Of a stretch of DNA of 64,000 bases, positions 22,072 to 34,314 are shown in pieces. The stretch spans positions 5,801,751 to 5,865,750 of the forward strand of contig CM034608.1 in assembly GCA_020091685.1 (NCBI GenBank). Direction: 5' to 3'. Position numbers and translations under genes: made by a program. The notes beneath the pieces were generated by a model. It had not been told where the DNA came from and made no database searches. It saw only the letters and a list, made by a program, of their open reading frames with translations. This DNA is from Lutjanus erythropterus. Taxonomy: Eukaryota > Chordata > Actinopteri > Lutjaniformes > Lutjanidae. How positions within the stretch are numbered: the stretch's first letter is position 1; each line of letters opens with the position of its first letter.

Positions 22072-22148
<77 letters not shown>
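22072..22148. repeat. long CA microsatellite
   Basis: About 38 uninterrupted AC units. Likely highly polymorphic. Translated frames across it are runs of His-Thr and are not genes. Confidence 0.97.
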
Positions 22149-22149
<1 letters not shown>

Positions 22150-22153
<4 letters not shown>

Positions 22154-24880
22154 ATGCATGCACTCACTGTCAAACAATGCCTGGGTTCAGACAAACAGTG
22201 GTTTAAAGTGGCCTCCATTTTTCATCTTGTAACTCTATATTTTCAGGGACTTTCAGTGAAGACACTGCATGGAAATCAACTCAAAAACATGGTGGACGCT
22301 TGTGGCAATTACCGTAAACCCTCAAAATAAACATCAGTTTCTCAATCATGACTGTCCCAAGTTTGCATAGCAAATCGGCCAAAATGACAACATAATCGTC
22401 AGTGCTGTTTAAATACTAAAATATTACTTCATATTTGATCTGAACCAAAAAAAAGCCTAAAATTGAACTGACTTCTAGAAATTAAATGCCGAATAGTGTC
22501 TTTTTAGGATGTGTAAACCTCTTATCTGTGTCAAGTGTGTAAACCGCTTCTCTTTAACAAAGAAAAAGGAGTGCTGCACTGGATTTAACAAGAACAGACT
22601 AATGGTGACCAAAGTCTCTTGAGATGGAAAGTACTGCAGCTGAGAGATGGAAAAACCCCTGATGAATGACATCGACATCATGACAGTATTCCTGTTGAAT
22701 TTCTTCATGACAGCGGCGGGGGAATACAAGACATATTCCTTCATCTCTATATTTCTTTGTAAGGTTAGATACAGTCCAGTGTGAATGTAGCAGGACATAC
22801 ATTTTGAACTGCAGGACATTAGATTTTTTATACATCACAAAATCATAACAGAGACCCAACAGTTCCCACCAAGAGCAAGCACTAAGGCGACAGTGGCAAG
22901 GATAAACTCCCTTTAAAAGCTGCTTCCATCCATATCAATGGAACGGTGTAGCCTCGTTATACACAAATACCCAGTTTTATTGGACATTAGGTGTCAGATT
23001 TTTGCAGTCAGTGTCTGTCTGAAGTGACTCATAGACATCAGCAGACTGATGGTATCTTTCCCGTTGGGCTGCAGCCAGTTTCACTTTGTGCTGGTTTTGC
23101 ATTAATATCAAAAATGTAGTGAAATGACAAGTTCCACCAACCAAAGGGTTAGGGCAGCCTGTAGGGTAAAAGAGTCCAGGGTAAAAGAGTCCTGCGTACT
23201 TTAACAAAGTGTTTCCCAGTCTTTTTTTCTGAGGACCTGCTTTTCTGAAAATGACAAACCATCGTGACCCAGTTGACAATAGGCCTTATCAATAAATCTT
23301 GGGAAGAGTTTCATGCATAAATGAACATTCCTGACCATTTTACTGCCATTTCCACATTACCTCTGGGTTATTGAAAACGATGAACTTAAATCTTAAATCT
23401 GCAGAATTTCTTTCTTAGTCTTGTATTTATTTGGCAACCTAAACAAAATCTCCAGTGACCCACCTGAGGGTCCTGAACCAGTCTTTGAGAATGACTGGTT
23501 TAACCTGTATGGATGTGAAAACCATCAAATTAAAGCTGAGTATCAGCACTTCAAATTTGATTGTTTCATTTGTCGTGTTGTGTGTGTTGCTGTAAGCCAA
23601 ATCCTAGGTTGAAATTTCTGGTCAAAATTCAATCCCATTTAATTTAATTTATAGGGTTTTGACATGTAATGATGTATTTTCATCTATAACCAGAAATATA
23701 TGCATACATATACATATGTATCACGATCATAGTCCTTTATTGCCTTAGCTATGGCTGATGTGAAAGGATCATTTTTGGAAGTAGCCTATATATTATATAT
23801 TCAATTTTACTTGTTCTTTTACTCACAAAAAACGTAGAATAGTGGGGAAAAAGATAGCCAGAGAAAGACCTGGCTTCACTCATACACACTCTGCTATAGG
23901 GGAAAAGAACGCCCTGCCATGTTTGTATTTCTCTGACCCTATTGCTATCGCCCGGGGTGGTGCTAAGCCCAGGATGCAGCAGCAAAATAGTGTACGGGGC
24001 GAATTTGTCTTGGTGGAACATTTGCACGTCTGGAGGCGAGCCCACGCATTACGTTGACTATATGACTGCAAAAGAAAAGGTAACAGCTGTTTATGTTTGC
24101 ATTAGCGTCAGGAATGGATGCAAAGATGCTGACTGAAACAGGTCGCCCAGCGGCAGGCTTGTGCCCGCAGAGTGCATCCGGTGAGTCAGACTAGGAGAGC
24201 CAGACCTTCCTTCCTGCAGACCTTCCTTATCAAACTCCTGTAAGGACAGCCTGTAAGTCCCTGCTAGGCAAAACCCAGGAAGGAAAAAGGTCCATGAAAC
24301 AATCACTGTTGCTCATAAAGCTTATTGCTCTGAGTGTGTGGCAACAACTGAATGTGATGTAAATGTGTATTTAAAAAAAAAAGAAATGAGACTGTAATTA
24401 TGAAAGTGATAGGGAAAACATCACAACGGTTGATAAAATGTGATTACTGGAGATTTCCTGGGTTACACAGCACATTTCTCACTAAGTCTGACATGTCATC
24501 TGGTTTCTAGCAATGCTTATTGTGGTCAGACAGTATTCTTGGTAACCATGAGATCATGGATGTGATCTCTCCAATAGTACGTAACCATTAGCAAAATCCC
24601 CAATAGGCCTAATAGTGCCATCTCCATGACAATGGAGCAAACTCCAGCAATATGGCTGAAAGCTTAGAAGTAGAACAGGCTGTTCTATTGTGCTGCTTTT
24701 ATGCAGCATTCCCTAAATGTTTGGTTAATTATTTATGAGCCAAAATAAAATAAAATGTACGTCTACATTCCACTTCAGCGTCTATGATGGTGTGACACAG
24801 CTGCCAGGTGTCTGCTACAAAAATGTCTGTGGCTAACCAACGCTCCTGCTGTGCAGTGAGCGCGGTGTGTGTTTTAGGCT
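22150..24880. other. non-coding stretch with short repeats
   Basis: No supported exon. A tandem pair of GGGTAAAAGAGTCC lies at 23164-23194. Sequence from about 23200 to 23520 has the look of a decayed teleost repeat. A moderately GC-rich patch at 23940-24030 has no coding signature. Confidence 0.35.
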
Positions 24881-24892
24881 CAGACCTGATAA

Positions 24893-25144
24893 TCAAGCCC
24901 CCAACTGCCTCTGCGAGACACTCTCGTAAACGCTTGAGCCCAGGCTGATGGAAAGGTCAGAGGTTAACCGCTGTCCCCCCAGGTGCAGCAGATGCAGAGA
25001 GACGTCCGTCGTGCCCAGGAAACAGACACCGTCAAACAGAGCTGCGTCTTTACCTACGACCCGCTTCCTGTTCCCCTCACAGACCGACCACAACAGTTCC
25101 TCTGCTGTTCCAGCATCGACTTGAATTCGTAGGTGTGAACACAT
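24893..25144. other. GC-rich island, possible orphan exon
   Basis: About 250 bases clearly richer in G and C than the surroundings. Open on both strands: on the minus strand an 83-codon frame containing EELLWSVCEGNRKRVVGKD; on the plus strand, after a CCCCCCAG acceptor-like sequence at about 24977-24984, a 49-codon frame VQQMQRDVRRAQETD to a TAG. Both have G/C-rich third positions. I recognise neither product. It could be an exon of an unseen gene, a retrocopy fragment, or a conserved non-coding element. Confidence 0.25.
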
Positions 25145-27060
25145 GAATAGAAAGTCAACGTTAGCAGGTTTAGAGGGGTTTTATCTGAACTCTGGCAAGG
25201 TTTCCGCTTCCACTTAGGGTTATTTGTCCAGATGAATGATTAACAAGGCTGTGACAGAATGTGTGCACACTGACCAAATGGAAGGAAAATGAAAACCTTG
25301 ACTTTTCACAGTGTTGTAAACCATTCAGCAGAGGGGACCTGTACATGCTCCTGAGAAGACAAGAAGCATTTTGGATTCATATGCTACAAACACAATTGCG
25401 ATCCTGTTGTAGATAAGGCCCTTTTCCATTTCGTATACAATGGATATTGTTTTTATGATGGCAAAAGCTTCCTCCACTCTCACCTGCTCTTTTACCCACA
25501 AAACATGCACAGTAGCCAGAGGAACGCCCTGAACAAAGGCGCCTGAGCAAATGGAGCAAACAGAGCAACTGCATCCCTACTATTAGACTTGGGGGAGCAA
25601 ATGTGTGCTTTTCCATCTCCACTTTTTGATCACAGAGAGAAAAAAACCCCCCACAAAATGAAACAAAATATTCCACAATGAATCATCGTAATAACAGTTG
25701 GTCTCTCATTACCACGTCTGCTTTTACTAAAGTAGGGCAGCTCACCAACGTGGGCTGGTAGCAAACTGAGGCGACAAAGTAACAAATGTAAAGTTTGCTG
25801 AGAAAAACAGCTTCTTTATGGATTATATTGATGCCGAATTGACAAGAATACTGTCAATATATGACACCTTTCATTTTGTGTTTCTAAAGTTATGTGTTTT
25901 AGAAATTGTTAATATTTCATATTTTTTAAAGGGAGTTTGGTGTAATATTTCCCCTGAGAGTGCAAGCTGCTAATTTGTATATTTGCAGCTTGTATATATA
26001 AAATTGCCATAATTTTAACTATAACTAGACACCCATGGCCCTGAATAGACTTTTTTCACAGCAGCCACACTGATATGAAATAGTAGGTAAACACAGGTGT
26101 TACCAGTGATACTTATTAAGGTCCCGTTCTATTTAACGTATCAGGGTCTTTCCAGTGAGCAATAGCAGTACCTTGACTCTGTCTGACCTGAATGAAACAG
26201 AATTGTTATTAGTATCGTTGGTCACACCTGTTTACTCTACTTTTTCATGTCAGAATGGCTGCTGTGAGAAGTTTCTGTAGAGCCCGCAGACCCTCCTCAA
26301 CAAGGTGCACTAACCAGAGCGGTAAGGGCCTGACCATGAGACCACGACAGAGCGTCTAACCATAACTGTAATATGTCTAGAAGCTGAAACCGCGTAACGC
26401 TAACATGAACTTTTCATGAATGACGAAACTTTTTGAATTGAATTTTGAACACATTTGTGAATTGCTTACTTTTAATGGGAAAATATTACACTATGCAAGC
26501 ACAGCTAACAACAACAACATTTAGAGGAAAAGGTGACGTAAGCTATGATGCTCATCTTGGTTCATTTATCAAAATTCACACCTTTAAGTGCTGCCCACTT
26601 ACTTTCAGCACCCATGACAGCGCACACCATGGTCAGCTTGCAATCTGAAGCAAAATGTTTTGGCCACTGTTCTATTTTTACCAGGCTACATTAGCAAATT
26701 TGGCAATAAGACAGGCAGATGATTTATTATGAACAATATAAACACTATATTATATGTTATAAAAAATCTGATTCTGATGAACTACAAGGAGTCATTGGAG
26801 AGGGAAGAAAGAGCTGCGTGCTGCTCTAGAGCCACAGGTTGCGCACCCCTGGACATGACCTTCATAGACAGTGTTACCAAATCACCCTACATGAGATTTA
26901 AAATGGTCCTGGTGCTCTTTGACTGAATGAGTTTTACCTGACGGGGGTCTGAGAACCGCTGTTAAAAGAAATGCAAATGGCTGACCAGTGCGTGGGATTC
27001 TCTGGTTCCTTTTTGTTAACCAAAAACAGAACAGATACAGAAAGTCAGATTTTACTCTAC

Positions 27061-27062
<2 letters not shown>

Positions 27063-27120
<58 letters not shown>
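27063..27120. repeat. CA microsatellite
   Basis: About 29 AC units with one early interruption (ACGCAC). A second, shorter array (about 27271-27301) lies 150 bases further on. Confidence 0.97.
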
Positions 27121-27122
<2 letters not shown>

Positions 27123-27270
27123 CTGCAGCAGTGGACTCATAGAAAGTTGAAATAGTAAAAGCAGGTCCTCTTTGTCTACCTGTGGCATTTCCTCTACATC
27201 ATTACTTCCCGTGTCCAAATATGGCTCTGCAGCTCTGCAGGAACTGCACGGCCGACATAGTTCCAACGGC

Positions 27271-27301
27271 TACACACACACACACACACACGCACACACA
27301 C
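27271..27301. repeat. short CA microsatellite
   Basis: About 15 AC units with one CG interruption near the end. Confidence 0.95.
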
Positions 27302-29271
27302 TTTCAGTGGCTTCCACTATGACTTTTCAGAGATAAATCACACTGTAGCCGTGTTTCCTTAAAAACCACAAAGATAACAGAGATAATGAGGCAGAGAGAG
27401 GTAGAGGGGGAATAAGAGGCAGGAAGAGAGAAAGAGACAGTGTTGAGATTTTGCACTGACTGACAGGCCCACCCTCCCTCACCCCCCAACACGGGGTCGA
27501 AAAATGAGAACACATTTCCTGTAAGTGTTGCCTTTTCTCTGCTCTGCCTCCGACACCAACCTCGCTGAGGGATCACCGTAGCAACAACTGACAGCTGACG
27601 TGACTGGGGCACGATCACTGTTATTATCAACGTCATGATTTTCAGAATCAAATTATAAATCTGGCTCTGAGGTGATTTGTGTCTGGTCAGACTGTGCCAG
27701 GCTTTAGATATTCAGGTCTACAGTATAAAATAACCAAAAACTGCAGAAAATGAGACCTTTGGCAAAGTGTATTTTAACTATTTGCTGCATATGTAAATCA
27801 GCACAAAAACACAGTGTTCTCTACTCAAATGTCAGGAGAAAATTGATATTTTGCATGTCTTTTCAAAGGTATTGTGATGGTCTGACAGTTGTCAACTGTC
27901 TGCCCAAAATGATGCAATGTTTGTCTCTTGTGGGAAAAAAAAAACATGAAGTCCCCACAGTATGACTGTACAGTGGGTATTTTGTCATGGTTACCCTGCT
28001 GTTACACTGGTGGAAACCATTTTTTACGGGTTGGGCTAAACTGATTATTTTAAGAAACCTCAGATTTAAAAAATAAGAGTTATTATGTGAAATGTACAGC
28101 AAATTGAATGCTTTAAATATAGTTTGATATATACACAGAACGTGACTTGCTGCACAGCCTACTTTCATTTGTAATACTCTCCTTACAATGTGGTTACATG
28201 ATATTCAGCCTCTGTAATCAGGCCTCACTCTGTATAACAATCTCATAGTACACAAGTTTAATGACCTCTTACGTTCTGTTTTTGTGTTGCCCAGCTTCAA
28301 ACTGATCTCTGCCCTGCTACAGTAGATCCTCCAACAATGGTACTTGTTTTATCCCGCACACTTGGTGCCTATAGCACCAAACTGTTTCCTGCATTCTGCC
28401 AACTTGGAGTCTTTTAGGAGCAAAGGTCGATGCAAATACACTTGACTTAACCCAACCACGCAGAACTCTGACTGTAGTTTCTTTACGTTGTGTCATTCTG
28501 CTTGACTGCACAGAGATGGAGTGAGTGTAGAAAGTACAGTATACGTCACTACTGCTGTTACAATATTGCTCCTCAACCTGCTTGAAATCGACATTGCTCA
28601 TGTCTGTTTTGAGGACATCCGGAGCAAATTCATGCCACAAATGGACTGTGAGAAAATGCGTATGTGTTTACTGCTGACTGACCAGCAGGCTTAACTACTG
28701 TGGCCTGAAAGGTGCTACAATAGAAACAGCACAATGAACAATTCTGGGTTAAGAGCATCAGCAACAACTTCAAACATGGATATAGACGTAATGTGACAAG
28801 ATTCTTTAATGCAAAAATTCTCCAACCACGATTCACAGCTCCTACACTCCAATCAAGAGGCAAAGGCAAAGCTGACGGGAAATCCCTCTGTTGCTTTAAT
28901 GACCTCTTGGGTAACCGGTAGAAACCTTACCAAATCAAAAAGCAACCAATACATATGATGTAAACCTCCAGCTGAGTGGTTTTACAAAGCACACCGAATA
29001 CCTATGCTGATCAAAAGAGCCAGATATTTGAAACCACAAGGGATCCCAGATAAAGACAGAAACCACCCAACAAGATATCCCTACAACCCTTCAAACATGT
29101 CTTAGAATTGGTTGCCAAACCAACGCAGGTAAGAACAACCTCCAGTCAACTTATGTGGGAAATCATCCATACATTAACTAAAAAGAAATGGACATCAGAG
29201 ATGAGACGAAAGACAGAATATGAAGTCAACAACACAAAGTGTGCCAGGCTCATGAAGAAGCAAGACAACTT

Positions 29272-29370
29272 ACATCACATCCCTCTGTTCCCGGATACAC
29301 ATCCTGACGCTTGGCTTGGAGCTCCGCACAACTGACTTCTTCTTCCTCACGGACGGAGCGGACATGTCAG
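29272..29370 (-). CDS. candidate distal alternative first coding exon of sh3bp2
   Basis: Minus strand open frame starting MSSDMSAPSVRKKKSVV and ending CIREQRDV, then a perfect donor AT|GTAAGT (GT at 29271-29270). It ends in phase 2, the same phase as sh3bp2 exon 1, so joining to exon 2 at 15593 is in frame (Ile-Thr-Met). The region to about 29480 is GC-rich compared with its surroundings, and two CCAAT boxes lie upstream on the same strand (29720-29724, 29774-29778). The lysine/arginine-rich product resembles no domain I know. It could equally be the first exon of an unseen minus-strand gene. Confidence 0.35.
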
Positions 29371-29639
29371 AGGACATGACAGCGGCAGCACGGCGTAGTA
29401 AACCACCATACTTTTCAACCGCGTGGAGCGACGGATGCACGGTCGGATGAACCGAGTGCAGAATGTATACAGGCACAGATTCGAGATGAAAGGAGTGGTT
29501 AGATTTGGAAGAGTAAGAATACAGATCAGTGAAAGAAAAGATGGAAGAATAGATGACTAGAATAAAGATTAATGTCAGAAAATAGACAAATAATTAAAGA
29601 AGTGGATAGATGGGAAGATAGAATAATCAGTCGTGCTGG

Positions 29640-29790
29640 TTAGGAAGTCTGTTGGAGGTCTGAGCACTGATACTCCGCCAGTTGTTTCCTGAAGGGGCCT
29701 CCTCCAGCCTCGACTCCTCATTGGTCGAGCGGCTGCGGCATGTTCCTTCCTGCTTCCTCGGGGCTAGCATCTGATTGGCTGCTAGGTACA
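29640..29790 (-). promoter_or_regulatory. promoter-like GC-rich region with two CCAAT boxes
   Basis: Minus strand CCAAT at 29774-29778 (GCAGCCAATCAG) and 29720-29724 (CTCGACCAATGAGG) about 50 bases apart, in a GC-rich patch some 250 bases upstream of the candidate exon at 29272-29370. No TATA box. Spacing suits NF-Y-type promoters. Confidence 0.35.
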
Positions 29791-29921
29791 ATCCACACCA
29801 TTACACATACATGCTTCACACACTTGGACACACAGGACCTGAGAAAGGGGCTGGCCGGGGGACTTTCCACCCCCTAAGACTGGAACAATAAAGAGGTCAA
29901 GCGCACACAAACGCGAACACG

Positions 29922-29922
<1 letters not shown>

Positions 29923-29962
<40 letters not shown>
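29923..29962. repeat. CA microsatellite
   Basis: About 20 AC units just upstream (for the minus strand) of the promoter-like region at 29640-29790. Confidence 0.97.
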
Positions 29963-29966
<4 letters not shown>

Positions 29967-30324
29967 ACCTGAAACGCAAGTGTTCCTGTTTGAGGCTGCC
30001 GGTGGGCTTTCATGCCACTGTCAAGTTTTTGACTGCAAGTCACCTAGACTTCCTGTGTTCTTGTACATACTCATACATACTTGTCTACTCACTGTATATC
30101 TTATATGTACCATAAAGATCTTGTATCCATCTGATAGACCAATTACTCATTTTCCTATTCAGTTTATATACATCCTCTAGTTGAGTGTTTCCAACACTTT
30201 TTAGGCAAAGCATCCCTTTCTTCATCTTGACCAGGCCGATGCACCTGCTAAAACAACTTTATAACCATCACCTCCACTGGTGGACTCCTCCCACTGCCCC
30301 CATGTTTGAAAAAAAATTATCAAA

Positions 30325-30545
30325 AGTGCCTTCTTGGATGCCCTTCCAGTGGAGAAAATGTGGTATAGTGCCCTCAAGAGTGCCTTTTCTGTATATAAGG
30401 ATTGATAAAGTGTCTTCTAGAGTGCCCTACCAGTGGACAAAACATGATAAAGTGTGTCCTAGTGGGTTGGTTTTTGATCATGCGCCCCATATACTGGGAC
30501 TGTCAGTCCTCTGCTGCGGCCTGGGTTCGATTCCAGCCTGTGCCC
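30325..30545. repeat. short tandem repeat followed by SINE head fragment
   Basis: Four diverged units of about 40-45 bp carrying AAAGTGCCTTCT and GTGCCCT(A/T)CCAGTGGA between 30325 and 30485. They are followed by a tRNA-like piece with the RNA polymerase III B box GGTTCGATTCC at 30524-30534. The 166-codon open frame over the region (30185-30685) has no protein-like features. Confidence 0.45.
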
Positions 30546-30699
30546 CCCGCACCCAAAATCCTTCAGTCTTTTTATACAGAATATTTATGTCCACTAAGGT
30601 CAGAGGTGTAGTGTGGTACTGGAATACACCTATGACACACAGATGCATACAGGAGCGCACTCTTGGTTCGTTTCAGGTCACGTAAACACATACATTGGT

Positions 30700-33205
30700 C
30701 AACTATAGCTGACCACACGATCAAATGTTAGACTGCGGCTTAAAATTCTCAACATGATGAAACCACTCATGAAGTCAGTAAGTCGACATGATCGCTCACT
30801 CTCTCTCTGCTGTGGTTGCAGCTCTGTGCTCTGTCTGATCGGGGGCCAGACGCTTTACTGATGATTCGATCTTAAACACTTAAAAAAAACCAAAAAAAAA
30901 AAAAAAAACCCATTAGATTATGCGAACTACTGACTGAGGCCCAAAACATGTAGGGCTGAATTTGTTTGCTGTTTCCTCTAATGGCAACACTAGCCATCCT
31001 AAAGCACACTGCTCTGTCACCCGTCAACCCAGTGCAAGCAGCAGTGGTGGTCAGGGTGTGAGAACAGACCCAGAAAATGCGCTTTCAGACTCTTTTCAGT
31101 TCAGTTTTATTTAAGTAAATTTATTTAAGTTTATTTAAAAAAAAAGACTGAGAACTATGTAGTCCTGCATTGACTAAGCACTGCCCTCCTCGGTTATTGT
31201 TGCTACGCCTGCCAAACTTTCCTATTTTGCACTGTATTTATGCAGTTTATGGTGAGAACAGTGGCAGATTTAACATCGAAATTGGAAGTAACTGCTGAAA
31301 CACAAGGTCTGTGATTTTTCTTAGAAATGTAACAAATGCAGCTTCTCATTTCTAGCTGATGACTAAAATAAAATGACTCACAAGCAGATTTCATAAGTGT
31401 TACTGACTGATGTAAGCTAAAGCTAACTCCCTGAGTTGGCTGAGAAGTCCCCAGCTGACGTTTTAATATTTCCATCCGACATATTTTAAGAACCCTGTGA
31501 ACATGTTTATGTAAAGTTAGCTAGCAGCTGTGTACATAATATAACATTAATGCTAACTGAGGCTAAAGCTTACTACATCTTGCAAACAATGGTCAGATGG
31601 TGAAATACAGCAAGTATATCTACATGATATATGACAGAAATACAATCATTAACGTGGGAAAAGAAAGCGCAGGGACTAAATTAGTGCAACGGACTTTGAG
31701 ACGGGTCACCCGCGGAAGACAGCCAGGATAAGAGCTAAGCTAACCCAGTTTAGACCTGAGACAGCGAGACAGAGTGAGATGAATTCTCGTCGGCCCACTT
31801 TGATTCTGCATCAGCCCACATCCTCCTCCTCAAACCCCCACAGAACAAATGTAGATGCAGGTTAAGTTACTGCAGCTAGTGAGCTAGTGTTAGTTAGCCG
31901 GACATGCTAATGTTTGCAGCTTATGTTAGAGCAGATGAAGACAGAGTTTGAGAGACTACATAAAAGACATCGCCATCCAGAATCAAGAAACACAGTATGT
32001 CTCTTCTCAGAGCCTCCTGCACACCTTCAAAACATGTAGAGAAGTGGACAGCACTAGTTATGGTTGCGAAGCTATGATTGGACAGTTGCTGTTTGGAGGT
32101 GGGGCTTAGCGAAGGGTCAATTATGACTGTTTTTTGCCATTTCTATGTTCAGGATTTTTAGGACAGACTGAATGGCTTGATGATGCACTGGGGCCATAGT
32201 CTCCTAACACTATTTTCACATGTCACAGTATGAAAAGTACAACTGTATAATAACGAATGATGCCTGCTCTGTTTAGCTGCTTGAGTTTTAGGATGTTATG
32301 ACAAAACAGACAAAACTCCCAGTCCAGTTTGTTTGTTTTAATTACTTGTCTTTAAATCATAAGTGTAGCTCAGCTTTTTGCTGCTCTGCACAATGTGAAC
32401 TGTCATAAAACACAATGAGCAGCACCAAAGTTTCATTTTGGTTGCACGACCTCTAACCACTGTCTTCAGCAGCTATAACTGTGAGGTGTTAAAAGCCGGA
32501 ACAGTAAAGTTAGATTTTGAAACCAACTAAAGAGCAGCTTCTCTCGTTGCTGCTCAGCTGCATCACCAGCGTTAACATTAAATTATAGCAGAGACTGTGT
32601 CAGATGGAGTATGCAGCCCGCTGTACTCAGCAACACCAACGCACAGATTATGTCCATGGTTTAGGCGTGAAGCATTACCGGCCGTAACGCTGAACTGCTG
32701 TGGCTCGCATGCCTGTGGTGTCCACTCAGGCAGGGTTTCTATTGCTGGGCTGCAGCTGAAAGCCTTGTGTTTCTACACTGAGAGCTGCAGCAGGCAAACA
32801 GTGATTTTGTTCGAGAGGAAAAAGGGGTCGAGAGAAAGAGAAAAGCAGAAAGGAAAAAGAAAATATTGCCCTTCACCCAGTTTTGTCATGCCTGTCACAT
32901 ATTCAAACATTGAAACTGTCATGAAAGGTGTCATGATGTCAATATAACTGTCAACAGATACTTTTCACTATGCATTTTTGCCGAGAACCGAAAAAAAAAC
33001 CAAACAGGCGAGACTGAATCCCTTGCTGCTGTGTGTCTGCTCAAACCTGTTAACACGGACACTGAAATAACAGTTAGGTCACACACCCACATACTTCTCA
33101 AACTGGTAGAGCGAAACTTTAGAAATCTTGAGGCGCCAAAAATAACAGTTGTATGATCATTGTGCAACACGTAGAAAATTTTGTCATGAGACTACTGTTA
33201 AACTG
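30700..33205. other. non-coding, repeat-derived stretch
   Basis: No supported exon. Contains an A-rich tract at 30883-30908 and decayed repeat sequence rich in GCTAGC/TTAGC motifs (31400-31950). A block around 32210-32240 (CACATGTCACAGTATGAAAA) recurs near 46530 (GACATGTCACAGTAGGAAAA). Confidence 0.35.
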
Positions 33206-33211
33206 TTAATT

Positions 33212-34314
33212 AGGGCTGCACAATATGGCAAAAAAACATCCATATTGCAATTATTTTGACAGACTGCAGTAGGATTCACGACTAGCAGGAATGATCATTT
33301 TAGCATCGTGATTTTAATTTTTGTGCAGAAAAATGCGGAAAATCATGATGTGATATTTGTTGGTTCTGTACCAAACATGATTTCTTACATCTAGAGGACA
33401 GGATTTGTTGTAATGGGTCGTAGCAAGGTCCAAATGCAGCACTCTGGTCATCGGAGACAGTCAGTAATCACCTTTACTTTCTCACTTGCAGTACAGGAAC
33501 ATGAGCAGGTAATGTAGAACAGAATAATGTTCGTTAGGCAAAGAGTCAACGTTGAGTCTTTGTGGTTTTGGTTCAAAAGACAAATCGAGTTGAAACCGGA
33601 AGTGTGATCGTGACCCTGTGTCGTGTGCCCGTGAACCCGAACAGTTCTGTGTTGTATCTGGTGACTGTACCAAAAGGAAGGAGGCTGTAGCTGCGGTCAA
33701 CAAGGCAGAGGGTAGACAAGTGAAGCTGAGCAGCCGACAAGGGACGAGCTGAAGGTATGTTAAGGCCGGGTGGAGGATTATGAGGTGAGTAGACAGATGA
33801 AGCAGACGAGGTGATAAGGAACAGGCGGAAGGAAGGTCAGAGCCAGGTGGAGGGTTGATGAGCCGACACAATGGACGCTCACACAGGGGGAGATGCTGAG
33901 TCACTGACCGCCACAGGGCAGCTACAGACAGACAGAAACTTAAGACGCCGAGGCAGATCTCACGGTTGGGGAGTCAGTCCAGGGATGAGCACTCGAAAGT
34001 CTTGCAGAGGGTAGAGGAGGTTATATACTGGCTTGATAGGAGATGAGCTGCAGCTGTGCTCACAGGTGAGTGGAGTTGAGGTAGGAGTGGCGGGCAGGTA
34101 GAGTGGAGCAGAGATGGGGTGAGTGGAAAAATACTGAGGGAGAGGGCGAGCAGGGGAGCGGAGTGTGTAGAGACGTGACATTTGTGCTAGCACTAGAGTA
34201 CTTCATTTTAATGCTGTTTTGTCACACATTTTTCCTTCATCAAACAGTTTCATTTGGATATTGCACTTAGCCATCGTGCAATCTTGATAATATTTCAATT
34301 AATTGCGCAGCTGT
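33212..34314. mobile_element. hAT-like MITE split by an LTR
   Basis: Left end AGGGCTGCACAATATGGC and right end CAATTAATTGCGCAGCT are inverted partners of a common teleost hAT-like family. Only about 195 bases on the left and 135 on the right belong to it; the middle 33406-34180 is the LTR described separately. Confidence 0.55.
33406..34180 (-). mobile_element. solo LTR of an LTR retrotransposon
   Basis: 775 bp, starting TGTCACGTCTCTACACAC and ending ACCCATTACAACA when read on the minus strand, so it has TG...CA termini. A TATA-like AGTATATAACC lies at about 34018-34028. The C-rich stretch and the segment CATTACCTGCTCATGTTCC match a partial copy at 56140-56630. No internal gag/pol sequence is present, so this is a recombined solo LTR. 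Open frames here (33482-33904, 33960-34193) follow C-rich composition. Confidence 0.65.

Noticed and set aside
22006..22232. Two open frames reading His-Thr runs
   Set aside because: Translation of the CA microsatellite.
30524..30534. tRNA gene suggested by a B box
   Set aside because: No A box or cloverleaf at the right spacing; a SINE head fragment explains it.
33482..33904. 140-codon minus-strand open frame
   Set aside because: Lies entirely within the solo LTR; Pro/Leu/Ser-rich because of C/T-rich composition, no gag or pol motifs.
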